NCBI GenBank assembly: GCA_015501055.1
Contig: JADNYV010000279.1
Coordinates: forward strand, 1-45,208
DNA length: 45,208 bases
From: Mucidula mucida
Taxonomy: Eukaryota; Basidiomycota; Agaricomycetes; Agaricales; Physalacriaceae
Reading direction: 5' to 3'
Below the pieces are notes generated by a model. That model had not been told where the DNA came from and searched no databases. It was given only the letters and a program-made list of their open reading frames with translations. Position numbers and translations under genes: made by a program. How positions within the stretch are numbered: the first letter of the stretch is position 1; every line of letters begins with the position of its first letter. Below, piece after piece: positions 30,121-43,888 of this stretch.

Positions 30121-30650
30121 TGTTATGAATCGCCATATTTTCACATTTTCACATCTTATCATATCTTATCGGGAGCCTTGTCTTATCAACCAACGGACCG
30201 TTTCATCATCTGTTTCGTCACCGATCATACCCCTTTTCATTACCGAAGCCGTACTCATGTCGGACACACGCCCAACACATGGATGACATCATACATGCCG
30301 ATACCTCATGGACTCCCTATTGTATACACACCACCGACACTCGTAGCACACATGGTCGTTTCAGTATTATTACTTACATGCAGTCACCACTCGTATTTAA
30401 TGGTTTCACGGACTAGTAGCATACCACACTGGGTCAAGGGCGTGGAGCATCCCTAGTGGAAACGCGTATGGACAAGGAGCTTCAAACACAGACTTACTAG
30501 TATATAAGCAGTAGTGTAGTATCATTGTACTTTAGTTCCGATCTCGTTTATACACCTGGCCTAGCCTAGTCTTACGAACGCGAACGCTCCCTCCTTAAGT
30601 TTCTTGCTGTGGTACCTGGTTGAGTCTCGTGGCTTAGTCAGTCGCTAACA
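30121..30650 (+). mobile_element. Family-2 3' LTR (copy E)
   Basis: 530 bp, same ends as copy D. It differs from D by one base in the first ~435 bp and by a small cluster near 30589-30603. The transcript-start motif is at 30533-30544. It is immediately followed by CAAATGCTGTG, which belongs to the minus-strand remnant at 30651-31269. Confidence 0.92.
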
Positions 30651-31269
30651 CAAATGCTGTGACAGTGGGCCGGACACACTTCATGTCTTGATAATCCTTA
30701 TGTATGGAGAACAGATATTCCCGCTTGGCGTGTTGTTAGGGAGGTATTCCCAGAGGACTCTTGACTAATTCTGTTAAGAACATTGCCGGTGTCCTCTTAG
30801 AGTTCCCCTTCATCCACTTTTTCAACATCTGGGAATGTGTTGCTCCTTGTTTAACCAGCTTTCCTTTGTCATCTTTTATTTAGAGAGAGTAGAATAAAAA
30901 GTCCTCAAACGTCCATCCCAGCTCTCTAATATGCCTGTAGATATAGTCGACTTTCTCAGAGTTGCTCATAGCTTTGCGTCTCCGCTTCTTGGATGATTTT
31001 GTACGTGAATGTGGAGAGGCTTGTGGAGAAGTAGAATTAGATGGAGTGGGGGTTGCAGGTGCATTATTCTGGTAAGAGAGAGGAGGACCGGAAGGGTGAA
31101 TCCACGGGAAGATGTGATTCACATTGTGGAAAGGCATCCGTTGAAGGTAGAAGTGATGTGGCAACTGCCAGAGGTATTGAGGGGCGGGAGCGGGTGTGGC
31201 GGGAGTGTTTTGGGTGCATGACAGCCCTTCTTCATTGGAAGAAGATGAAAGACTATCCTCCTCATCCAT
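30651..31269 (-). pseudogene. N-terminal part of a transposon-type agaricomycete protein (DUF6589-like), broken
   Basis: The ATG at 31269 opens a Ser/Pro/Asn-rich leader, a basic KSSKKRRRK signal, and EKVDYIYRHIRELGWTFEDFLFY. After an in-frame TAA near 30880 the same phase continues with KGKLVKQGATHSQMLKKWMKG and TELVKSPLGIPP, another TAA, and RPTVTAF. Homology-like pattern: the N-terminus of large repeated agaricomycete proteins often annotated with DUF6589. I recall the layout only and give it modest weight. The reading ends exactly at the LTR at 30650, so the retrotransposon probably landed in or removed the rest. Two stops make it a pseudogene. Confidence 0.4.
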
Positions 31270-32475
31270 ATGTTTGCCTGTTGTCGTAAAATTGTCTGTG
31301 ATAACAGCTTTATTTGAGTATCTATGTTTGTATCAATGATTGCAATGGAATTTGAAGTATGGCTAAAACGGCTTATTAACCGGCATCCCCGCGGAGCCTG
31401 GAATCTCTGCCAAACTTGGGTTGCCCATAAGGCCCCCGCCCTTGAAACCAGGCTCTATACTGCGTGTTGAGTTCACAAGACAAAATACTGCAACTACTAG
31501 AGCCGCCCTTGCCAGGCTAAAACATCACAATACCTTTCTTAATCCCTCATGTGATGGACTTGTACTCCACTGCGCCTGTATGTACCAACACGGACTTTTA
31601 CTTACCAACTCGCATATACTTACACTGGAGCCACGTCTAATAACTTACCATGTACCATTTCTTTTCTTACCTCTCAGAATACTCACTATTCCCCAGTTCC
31701 CCTTCTAGATACATGTTTACTTACAATTTATACGAGTAGTCTACAACAATTTACAGTGTGCTATCTTCTCCTCATTCGAGTCCTTGAATCCAACAGATCC
31801 TGGAATATTAACCAACAGTCAGTTAGTATATACCGCCCAATGCACTTGGCCTCAATCCCAAGTGCGTATGAACGCCTTTCATTCAAGAGAAAAGATGCAG
31901 ACATAGGGACAACTAAGGCTATGGTGTGACAGTGGAGAACTATCACGGGCCGGAGCTCTTATGCACTGACAGGAATGATGAGGCAATGAGAGAAGAATGG
32001 GAGAAATTTGGAACAAGTGAGGAAGAATACGAGATGCAAAGTATCTTGTGGGTTTGGGTGTGGAGGTCTCCGCTTGGGTAAAAGTTCGGTCAAGATGCAG
32101 TCAGCCCGGAAAGGAAAATCTGGACGGTCACGTGCCGTGAAACCAAAGGACAACAAGCGGAGAACTCTGCTGTAGGTTGGAAGATTCAGATACGAACTTT
32201 CAAACCAACTAACACACGAGGGAGCAGGCGGGTGGGTGCTCAAGATCCGTCGACCGACGAGGCTTGGTCTGAGGATGGGAGTTTGGGGAGAAGAGAGAGA
32301 AGCAGACGCAAACGTTGGGGGAAGGCCTATTCTGGAGTTAGTACTATTTTGGAAGAATATAGTGTATGGTTATTGTATACAATTCTGTTATGTCCTTACC
32401 ATGGCATGGCGCTTGTCAACAGGCGCTCGCCTCGCGCCCTACCAAGCGTCCCAATGAAATCGCGTTCGGAAGATT
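31270..32475. other. No gene recognised
   Basis: Short frames on both strands, no motif, no splice-consistent chain. AT-rich in the middle. Possibly decayed transposon or intergenic sequence. Confidence 0.4.
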
Positions 32476-32534
32476 GTTTGACTGACGTAGGCGGGAGACA
32501 AGGATTTTCGACTTCCCGCCTACGTCAGTCAAAC
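32476..32534. repeat. Perfect 21-bp inverted repeat (hairpin)
   Basis: GTTTGACTGACGTAGGCGGGA at 32476-32496 is matched perfectly by its reverse complement at 32514-32534, with a 17-nt loop. The arms contain TGACGT. No second copy is seen in the window. It lies in an otherwise gene-free stretch. Confidence 0.85.
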
Positions 32535-33898
32535 AGAGTCCTTCGAACAGGATCAGTACGTTTATTCGTCTCATAAGATGCGACCTTGTGAGTTGACATC
32601 AGAGAACCCACGCCGCATTTCACGTCAAGAAGAATTCCGCAGCGGATGATACAAGAGATATTGATTAGAAACACGTTGAACGTTATATTGTAAGCAGACT
32701 TGATAATACAACCATGGTGAACTGCGCCAACAGTTCTGATAAACATGTTCAGTGGCTCGTATAGTGGTGGTGGTGTCTTATGATTAAGACGACATGGGGA
32801 TGGTGGTACAGATTGTTGTTCTCTTCTTGCCGTTATGATGTCGACACCTTTGCGGCGCCGAGGTGGGTCGATTCTGGGTAGTCTTGGATGAGGTGCTGAT
32901 GCCTGAACAGGTTAGGTAAGAATCATACCTTTGGAGATGTTACTGCTCGAAGACCACCGGCGTCGGCGATCTTCTAGGGCTTCAATAGTCTGCCCAATGT
33001 TGGCGAGCCAATTCTCGACTTCTTCTAGCAGCGCACTGGCCGACACGATAGACGCGTCAGACGTGCTACGATCATGGCGCGCGTCCGCGACGGTGAATCC
33101 GTTTGATTTCGAGATATGCTCAGGCATCGTGGTGGTTGCGGAGGCGGGCAAAGAGATGGTTGTTGTTAGAGACCAATGCTGCGGCTACCCTATATACCCA
33201 AGAAGAGGTCAACAATAAGCCTTCGGTCGTCAAGGCCCTTGCACTGCCCACCTTGGGACAATAGCTCCAAGCTGTCGACGGGGAGATGGCCAAAATGAAG
33301 AGGATGAAGAAGCGGAAGCGTCATTGTAAATGAAGGTGAAAGTTAGGAGGCGTTTCCGAATTGGGGCCGACGGGGCGGAAGCCGTTGGCCCTGAAGTCGT
33401 TAGCATCCCAACCAAGATGACGACCACGACGACCGGCATACGACAGATTACTGGTTTCCTTCAATATCACGCTTGGAACCTAGTCGCCATACGATCCAGT
33501 AAATGAGCGTTACCGCACGTTAAGGGACAAATCAGCTGTACAAACGTCTTAAACGTCGCTTCTTTTGGCTCGGCACCCTCAGGAGGTCAGATTAAGATGG
33601 AGTCCACCCTTCCGAGCCATGTTCCGAGAAATCTTCAGAATAACGTTACCTTCGCCACTCCCTAATTGCCTGCCTATTGTCTAAGGTGAACAATATCACT
33701 GGATTGTTGTCGGCTGCAAGTTATTGTTGACGCGCTTTGGGAAACTCGCGTCCACTGGCAGCATTAACAATGGTATTGCCTCCCGATGCCTAATCTAAAT
33801 GAACTCTACCCGACTGGGAGCGTGTTCTGGATCTGGATCACCAGTCAGCGTCTTGTGATACTGGACGGTGTCACTCATGCGGCTTCAACTCGCATATC
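32535..33898. other. Gene-poor upstream flank of the PRP43-like gene
   Basis: One minus-strand frame, 33127-32912, starts with ATG and encodes a short acidic/coiled-coil-like peptide (ALLEEVENWLANIGQTIEALEDRRRRW) with no partner exons I can define. It may be a relic or a small gene. Nothing else convincing. Confidence 0.3.
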
Positions 33899-36556
<2,658 letters not shown>

Positions 36557-37107
36557 GTTGACGTTGGTCGATTCACCATAGTACCACGTAAACCTCAATT
36601 GAAAGGTGTGTAAGTATCAACTTCAAGTCATCGGCGGCCCCAGTCATGATTAGCTTGAACACAATGGCAGCTATAGACGGCATCATCGGACCCGACTACT
36701 AAAGTGATATTAAGAGAACAACGAAGGAGCCGTAACTAGCTACAGTTGGTGATAAAATACGCTTCGATGATTTGCTTCAAGTTCAGAACGAACTTTGCGT
36801 CAAGATCTCCCACAATAGAGTCCCGGAAGAACAGTAATTTATTGACGGGTAGCAGCACTTCTTGGCCCACATATGCGTTCTGCAGTGTCGACTGCCGGTG
36901 ATGACTTTCGCTCATCCAAATGAAGCCGACGCGTTGTGCCGTATTGTTTGGCTGTGGCGCGTTCCCTTCATCCACCACGACTTGCTATACTTTCCCTGCA
37001 CTTGAGAGCATTTCCTCAACCCAGCTCTCTCCACAGTAGATATCACAGGTACGTCGTGGCCATGACGCTCGTCAAGGCTTTGAACTTACCGCGTCGAAAC
37101 CTAGACC
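36557..37107. other. Intergenic with a short minus-strand frame
   Basis: 36978-36736 minus is an 80-codon frame without ATG (contains NKLLFFRDSIVGDLDAKFVLNL). It reads protein-like and could be a last exon of something lost, but no upstream exon is evident. Otherwise no gene. Confidence 0.3.
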
Positions 37108-38762
37108 ATGAAAGACGCTTTTCTCCACGAGTTGTTGGCGCAACTTGACACACCCCAACGTCACTTCGAGTACAAGCCTTCGTCCATCCTTGCTATATCA
37201 GCCAGCAACGAACGCCCTACATCTGAAGAGCTCCGCGCTGCACATCATGCTATCGAATCACGTCTGCCGACTGCGACCAGTATGCCGACGTGATTCAACG
37301 GCTTGAAACCGCGCTCGATCAAGCTCGCAAAGGACTTGCACAGGTCTACCGTCATCTTGAAGGCGCATAGAAGTGTTTTCGCCCCCATTCGCAGTCTGCC
37401 TGCAGAGCTCCTCCTCGAGATCTTCCGCCTCACATTCTCATCACATAGAGGATACGGGTTTAACCTTGCGTCCTATCAATGCGAGCCATGGGTTCTATCA
37501 CACGTATGCCGCTGTTGGAGAAGCATTGTCGTAGGATGTCCAAGATTGTGGTCCTCTCTATCCATTTGTTTCACGTCTCGCTACACAGGAAATTTGTTGG
37601 CGCTTTCCCTTTCCCGTTCCCAAAGGCATCCATTGTCATTCTACCTTTCTCTCGATGACTCCCTTCATAATATGGCACGATATCGAGCCACAAGCTTTGT
37701 TTATCGCACCTTATTAGAGCATTCCAACAGGTGGAAGGACGTTGTGCTGCATCTGGATCGTTCATTAGCCTTGAGTCTTCTGCAGGCGCAGAACAAGCTC
37801 GATAATCTTCACCGAGTGGAGGTCCTCATTACAAACGAGAAAGAGCGTACCGCAGTCGCCGACTTATTTGCCAATGCGCCAAAACTGCAGCACGTCACCA
37901 TATTATCCGGCTTTCCGTATGTTAACACTTTCCATAATATCGCCCTCCCTTGGTCCCAGCTTTCCAGTCTCTTGGTTTCTCCCTCCACGCTATCTTGCAG
38001 CTTCATAGAAGCCCTCGGTAGTGCGGTCATGCTTGAGCGTCTCGAAGTATGGTGCTGTATCTTGGACGAGGCCGCCGACAGTCAGACAGAGATAGCCTGT
38101 AATGCCCTCTTACCCAGGCTTCGTCACATGGCTACCAGTCATCCAAAGGCTCTCGGTTTTTTGCACCTCCCTGTAGTGGAGAAACTCATTTGCGATGAAT
38201 CCTTCACGACCCAGCTTAACTTTCCCGAAGTCATTTGGGACATGTTTTGTCAAGGCCGTTCTGCTTTTGCATCCCTTACATCCTTGACTATTTTCGACAA
38301 TAGAAAACGCCGAAGTACCTTCTCCTCGTTCTTCCAACGCTCTTGACTCTAGAGCGACTTAACATTGAAGTTACTCAACAACTGACGGAGACATATCTGG
38401 ACCCATTTCTTCTTCGGCTCAGGTCCCAGCCGCACCTCCTTCCGCGTCTGCGCTCATTGACATTCGAGGAGTTCTATGACGCTGACATGATTTGTCAATG
38501 CAACAATCTTGAGACTAGTACGCTGCTGATGGACGTCTTGCATGGAAGGCAGGGCGTTTTGGAGACCGTGTACCTCGAGTTAAATCACCCCATTGCCTTT
38601 ACGGCCGAGGATCGACTGCGTTTGCAGGCTCTGAAGGATGACGGCCTTGATTTCGAGACGTCTAAATCACGAACCCCTAAAAATGAAGACGAATCAGAAG
38701 GAGAAGAAGAATTCTTGGCTAATGTGACAGGCTCGGACGACTTTTCTGACGACTCGGAATAG
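37108..38762 (+). pseudogene. F-box / leucine-rich-like protein, frame-broken
   Basis: The ATG at 37108 starts a typical agaricomycete F-box protein. A helical N-terminus leads to the F-box (IRSLPAELLLEIFRLTF, followed by VLSHVCRCWRSIVVGCPRLW) and about 250 residues of irregular LRR-like sequence. An acidic tail (NEDESEGEEEF) ends it. Three phase changes interrupt it: near 37278 and near 37370, flanking a coiled-coil segment (QYADVIQRLETALDQARKGL) read in another frame, and near 38340 just before LTLERLNIEV. F-box proteins tether substrates to SCF ubiquitin ligases through Skp1. Because neighbours are clean, the breaks look real. Tiny introns cannot be excluded, as each gap is too short for a normal one. 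Confidence 0.75.
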
Positions 38763-39030
38763 AGGGCTTAGTGATGAGGAGTGGGTACTTTGACAGGGAG
38801 CGGAAATAGTTCAGCAAAAAGAGTATGCATTAACAATGGAAGACTCGCTACTTTCAATAGAAGGCAAACATCTACCACTCAAACCTTCAGAGATATCGTT
38901 CACGCTGCTTTGCTTCTGTGCAATCCATACAAGCTCTTGACCCACAAGATATTTGTTACAGAAACGGAAATGCACAACGGTGACGAAGCACTACTACAAG
39001 ATACTTATCAAAAAGTCTCAAGATCATATA

Positions 39031-41075
39031 TCAATCCAGGTGAGTGGTATTGAACAGGCGATGCCCCGTGTCAGTCGTACCTTTTCCCGTGAATTTGTTC
39101 TCAGACTGGCGAAGAGCAACAAACCAGACGTTCGTATCCACTCTCAATACGTCGGCAAGACGTCCCTCGGATAGGGCCTGTGCTTGTATGACGCCGGCGA
39201 CGACGAAGATGCGCTGAATGGTCGTGTGCATGGTACGGACGTGATGGATGAATTCTACTAGCGTCTTGCCTGTGTTGACCACCGAGTCAACTAGAATCAG
39301 GGTACGCCGCCCTTCGACATGGTGCCGCTTGATGTCTTCTGGCTTATACGCATGAACACTTTGATGGACGACGTGAGTACAACACAGAGCGATAAAAGGT
39401 AAGCTTACAACATAGCGAGAGGCATAGCTTGGTTGACACCTTGAGCCATAGGTTCGCCGCCACGCATGAGAGCCGCGATCAGGGTCTTTTCCTCGTTGCA
39501 GAACCTATAGCCGCTCGTCTGGTGCCCTTGAACATGCGGAATCGGATACTCTTCCAGTCCGATCAGCTCTGAGAGTAAGTTCGTCGCCAGATACTGGCCA
39601 ACATCACTGTGAGCGGTGCGAAGTGATGGTCCGAATACTCTAGCGTCACGCATCGGACTCATAAGCAATTTCGCTGCCGCAGGTTTTGCATAGTAAACCC
39701 GAGGCTGGCGGTGGCGTACGAGGCTGTCAATGAAGGATTGGTGTGTGATGTCCACCACTGGCAGCTTGAAGATATCGAGACGCGGGGAAATAGTATCGGG
39801 AATCAAGACCTGGTATGCACGAAGCCCATCGCAGTCAATAGCATTCAACAATGCATTTTCCATGCTACGACTCCGCTTATCCTCTTCGCCGACAAGTACT
39901 ATGGCTCGATCGGCCTCCTTAAGCATGGGCAAATCGAGCACGCTGTCTCCGAATGCCCAGACGAATAGGCCATAGGCCTGCTTCATGTGGGCAACAAGAG
40001 CGCGCTTGACTTCCCCAGTCACGATAAAACCATCATCCTTGATGCGGCTTGCAGCAATGACTTTCACTGTTTCGGATAAACCTGCGTTACTGAGGATCTT
40101 GTCCCAAATCGCGCGCAGTCCACACGAGATGATGACCGCTTTGACGCCACGGTCCGTTGCCTGTCGCAGCATCGACAGAATCTGGGGGTAGACGGTCACG
40201 GCAGAGGCGACCTGTTCGCAACAGGCTTCGAATTCTTCGTCGGGAATCTCTTCGTAGAGTAGGGAGGCCTGACGAAAGGCGTGATAAGAGTATCCGGATG
40301 GGGTGCTGAAAATATCCCTCAAAGAACGCCCGGTAACGTCGGAGGAGAGAGCTGGCAGAGCCCAGAAGAGCGCGCCGGTGTCCTCAGGAATGAGTGTCCG
40401 GTCACCGTCGAGCACCAGCAGGGTCTCGCCTGTAATGTCCCTCAGAATAGCATCCAATCTGTCTTGCGCGCGGGAAAGGTTGTACTCTTCGGAATGATGG
40501 TGTAGGCCGCGAAGCAACGCCGCGACTTTGACTGGGTCTGGGGCGATGTTCGCGAAAAGAATAGAATGCTGCAAGCAGAGCAGGCGCAGCTGCTTTTGTT
40601 CGCTGATCTGCCACCGGCGTAAATGTGTTTCCGACGCTGCTGGGCGAGAGCGCTCAGCGTCGTCGAGGCGGCGGCGGGAGATTACGTCGGCTGGGGTGTC
40701 GAGATCGAAAATGTGTGTGTAGATTTCCTCGTCGCCCTTCGTCCAAACTAGCTCTCCAGTCTCCTTGTCTTCATCCCAGAACATAAGATGACCGGCTACC
40801 AGGCCGACTCGTTGGGTAGCTGAGCACTGTTCCCCGATCTCTCGGATAGCGCGCTCGCGCCAAACAGCCTTGTCGTCTTTACCCATCCTCTTGAAGACGT
40901 CAAGGCCGCCTGGGACGAGAGACGCAATGATCTCGGAGCCTTCATAGTACGCAAATTGTTCATCCCCGAGGGAGGTCTTCAAATTTTGCATCATGCGAGT
41001 CTTGCCGCAACCGGGTACTCCATAGAGGCCGACGACCGTCGGCCTAGTAGGAGGCATGAGTGGAAGAGTCGCCAT
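39031..41075 (-). CDS. Fused P-loop kinase / HAD phosphatase / uracil phosphoribosyltransferase-like protein
   Basis: Exon 1 41075-39409 and exon 2 39358-39031, with a 50-bp GT-AG intron; phases agree, 664 residues. Domain order: a nucleotide kinase-like P-loop GLYGVPGCGKT (residues 16-26) and following LID-like helices; a HAD phosphatase with LVLDGDRTL (Asp-x-Asp-x-Thr, ~220-228), VIISCGLRAIW and GDSVLDLPML. A UPRTase-type domain runs from ~440 to the end (SLRTAHSDVGQYLA, MRGGEPMAQGV, and the PRPP loop LILVDSVVNTGKT spanning the splice-joined exon 2). Family knowledge: UPRTases convert uracil plus PRPP to UMP in pyrimidine salvage; fused forms occur in fungi. The three domains suggest linked nucleobase/nucleotide conversion, but exact substrates are inferred. 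Cytosolic, no targeting signal seen. Confidence 0.85.
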
Positions 41076-41346
41076 GAAGAAGCCTTCGACCTAGCCTGGG
41101 AGCTTTTAAGACCTTCGTTTAGCGCCCATCACTTGCCGCTCTAACGCAAGTATAGATTCTTAGGCGCACACCTAAGTATAAGTATAAAGCACTTCAATTA
41201 CACTTTACATGCAGCCTTCAACCTCCAATGGCACCATTCGCTCAACTCAAGCGCGCGCGTATTGTGTCAAAGCGATTCGGACAGGTGACAGCCCCCAACA
41301 AACGAGTCAATAGATTCCTAACACTTCTCCAATGCCTGCCTGTAAT

Positions 41347-41805
41347 CTATGGAAGAAGGGGCCAAATCATCCTCACTCTCCTTCCCATTCGTTTGAACAC
41401 CTCCGGATCAATCTGGTGGCGCAAAGCAACCTGGCGCAGGTTGTCGTCTTTCCCAGGATTGACAACCTCGCATACGACAGAGGGAGCTCTGCAAAGAACA
41501 GCCACCACGCGGTAAAAGCCCCAGCGCAGGGTGTATTTGCCTAGCATGTACGCGTAGACCATGGTATGCCGGTACGCCACGAAGGGAGGCAGGGTGCGAA
41601 CGGGAAATCCGTCATAGCGGGCGCGCAGGATGGAAAAGAACACATCGGAGGTTTCGCTGAGCGTATGTATGCGCGTCGTGGCGGTTCGCCGTTCGCGAAG
41701 CTCCTCACGGACGCGGTCTTTGTACCAGGACGGGGGCGACTGAATACGTAAACCCAGCATTCTGTGCCAGCGTCTGAGGAAAGAGTCAAGCAGCCGCGGC
41801 GCCAT
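41347..41805 (-). CDS. Small conserved fungal protein of unknown function
   Basis: 152 residues from the ATG at 41805 (MAPRLLDSFLRRWHRM); the frame is open further upstream, but those residues are low-complexity and this ATG sits at the change to protein-like sequence. Arg-rich N-terminus, then a core with SETSDVFFSILRARYDGFP, FVAYRHTMVYAYMLGKYTLRWGFYRV and an end QIDPEVFKRMGRRVRMIWPLLP. No signal peptide and no known catalytic motif. The layout matches a type of protein I have seen as conserved in agaricomycetes without an assigned role. It is tail-to-head with the UPRT-fusion gene (272 bp) on the same strand. Confidence 0.6.
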   Translation of the reverse strand: MAPRLLDSFLRRWHRMLGLRIQSPPSWYKDRVREELRERRTATTRIHTLSETSDVFFSILRARYDGFPVRTLPPFVAYRHTMVYAYMLGKYTLRWGFYRVVAVLCRAPSVVCEVVNPGKDDNLRQVALRHQIDPEVFKRMGRRVRMIWPLLP

Positions 41806-42869
41806 TTTTAGGTTGATTGGTGATGAGGGTATGTAACGGTGGGAGTTGTTCTTTTTGACAGCTGATCGCACTAAGCGAACGTGAGAGAGGAAAGACAAAC
41901 GCTCGGTGGCCGAATTGTGGGTGGAACAGCTGGAGATGCGCGAAAATGGAGGTGCTAACGAGCAGGATCGGGAACCGAACTGCGAAAGGCTGACAAGACC
42001 TGAACCACCAGCAAGCCCAAACGGAGCACGGGTAGAAAGAGTGTCTGTGAATAAAAAAGAACGAAGTGACGCTGGTGGGAAGATGATGGTCAAAGCAAGA
42101 AGCACAAGCGGCAATAAGTTCTACCCAAAATGGGAAATCTACGAAGACGTAAAACTGTAGTATACACTTTGCAATGAGACCTGCTACTAGTAGACATCCA
42201 AGTCATACTTGCTTAGCTAGATACATTGAGCGTCATTAGGAATCGTAGTTCAAAGTTTGTCAAGGCAAAATCAACGCCACCTTTTCGTTTGAACTTGGTT
42301 TCACCCACGCGCCTCCGATCAGAAGCAGCGTGATCTTACATTAAAGAATCTTAGCACGTCGCGAGGAGTGGCGACTAAACATTAACGTCGCTTCAGTACT
42401 GCTGGACCATAAATAAAAATGCGCCTCTCCCAACTTAATGACGGACGTACAAGAAACCGTGCGCGCCTGAAGAGATGAAGCTCTGCTTCAATCTGATAGT
42501 AGGAGGTGATGGCGGTGAAAGCAAGGACATTAGATAGAAATCAATTTGGTCGGGTCGCGCGTGAATGGATCCTTTAGACGTGTCTTGATAACCATAAGCT
42601 CCGTACGATGCGCGTACTACTCAAAGATCAAAAAAAAGCTACACATTCAATCATAGCGCGAAGACCCTATACTGTGATCGTGCTAGCATCTTATTTGAAC
42701 TTGGCGTCACAGTGCTATCTGACGCCACATATCCCTACATACTGAAGGAACACTATCGCCCAACTCTCTCATCGTCGATATAGCGTAAATGTCAAAACTC
42801 AAATGCATAACGAATACAAACAACTATGATACATTGCATTGCACTTCCCTTTATTTCATCTTTCCGGCT
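41806..42869. other. Intergenic, no gene recognised
   Basis: Upstream flank of the small conserved gene and downstream flank of the peroxiredoxin gene. It includes a short hairpin (TGGCGTCA/TGACGCCA near 42703-42726). Only shadow frames. Confidence 0.45.
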
Positions 42870-43618
42870 TTACAAGTGCGCCAAAACCGTAAGCCCATCC
42901 GTAATCGTGACCTGACTGGGGTCTTGCTCAACAAACATAGTCAAAACCTTGCCATCTTCGACGACCATGGCATACCGCTAGTCCCACAATGTCAATCAGT
43001 ACCTGAAATAGAAGCAGACAGATAGATGACAGACCTTCGACCTTGGCCCGCCTAGAAGCGGAGTGGCATCAAACATGAGTCCGCAAGCGCTAGTGAATGT
43101 GCCTTGATCGTCCGCCATGAAACGAATTTCTGTACGAACCGCGGGTTAGAATGTAAATCGCCGTGAACGTCAATGAACGACGTACGCGTTCCGTTGGGGG
43201 CAAGTTTCTCTTTCCAAGCACTACACAGACATTAACACCATGCTGAAAAACCAAGAGCTCAACATACTTGACGGCAAATTGATCATTGACAGCGACGACA
43301 TAGATGTTCTTGATGCCCTTTGCCTTGAAGGCCTCATAATGCTCAATGTACGACGGGATCTGCTTGCTACACCCTCCGGTGAATGCACCGGGAACGCCAA
43401 GCTGCCGCCAATCATCAGCTGTCCACGCCGACGCTGCCGTGTGTAACACGTACAATGAGGTTCTTCCCAAGGAGATTCATCGGGCCCGCCTGTTCGGGGC
43501 TGGTCTCCTTGATGTTGGCCTCAGGCACCTCTCTGCCAGGCGTAATCTGAATGGCGCTGAGCAGCGTGGTGGTAGCAGAGTGCGCCGCCTGCGCGGCGGT
43601 GGAAAGGAGGGAGGTCAT
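42870..43618 (-). CDS. Type-5 peroxiredoxin (AHP1/PMP20 family)
   Basis: Five exons on the minus strand: 43618-43454, 43401-43268, 43220-43186 (only 35 nt), 43129-43035 and 42977-42870, all GT-AG, phases consistent, 178 residues. The peroxidatic centre reads VPGAFTGGCSKQIPSY, with Cys in the P-G-x-F-T-x-x-C frame. Later come KEKLAPNGT, ADDQGTFTSACG (a second Cys) and LLGGPRSKRYAMVVEDG. Family role: thiol-dependent reduction of H2O2 and alkyl hydroperoxides in cytosol, mitochondrion or peroxisome. The C-terminal AHL resembles a peroxisomal PTS1-like tripeptide, but canonical SKL is absent. The N-terminus (SLLSTAAQAAHSATTTLLSA) is amphipathic and lacks acids, so mitochondrial import is conceivable. 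Confidence 0.88.
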
Positions 43619-43888
43619 GGTGGTTTAGTGGAGAAAGGTGTCTTCGATTTGCGGGATAGTTTATAAACGACTCTCTAATGGATGACGTCATGAATCAGTC
43701 ACTCTCTCGTGAAAAAAAGGTTTTCGATAGGAAGAGTACATGCGTCAAGTACGCGAAGTAGTAGTATCCCTAGTGCGTGGAGTGTCAGATACAAAAAAGA
43801 TTGAAAACGATTAGCTTACCTTTGAGAATCCGTGAAGCTCTTCGCGCGTTTCGACGTCTACGTCTAGCAAATGCGCCACGTTGCATCA

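Larger units (their letters stand above)
24145..30650 (+). mobile_element. Family-2 chromovirus (Ty3/Gypsy LTR retrotransposon), nearly full length
   Basis: About 6.5 kb with both LTRs (24145-24672 and 30121-30650), self-priming PBS, gag, pol in the order protease, RT, RNase H, integrase, chromodomain, and a polypurine tract AAGGAGGGGGTGA at 30108-30120. Pol order defines Ty3/Gypsy; the chromodomain and self-priming PBS place it near the Tf1/sushi-like chromoviruses. The LTRs differ at one base outside a ~20-nt cluster, so insertion is recent, but gag and pol carry several frameshifts. Flanking 5-mers are CAAGG (left) and CAAAT (right), not an exact target duplication. Confidence 0.9.

Noticed and set aside
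31421..31708. 95-codon plus-strand frame
   Set aside because: Starts in non-coding-like sequence, Leu/Pro/His-rich, no motif or intron support.
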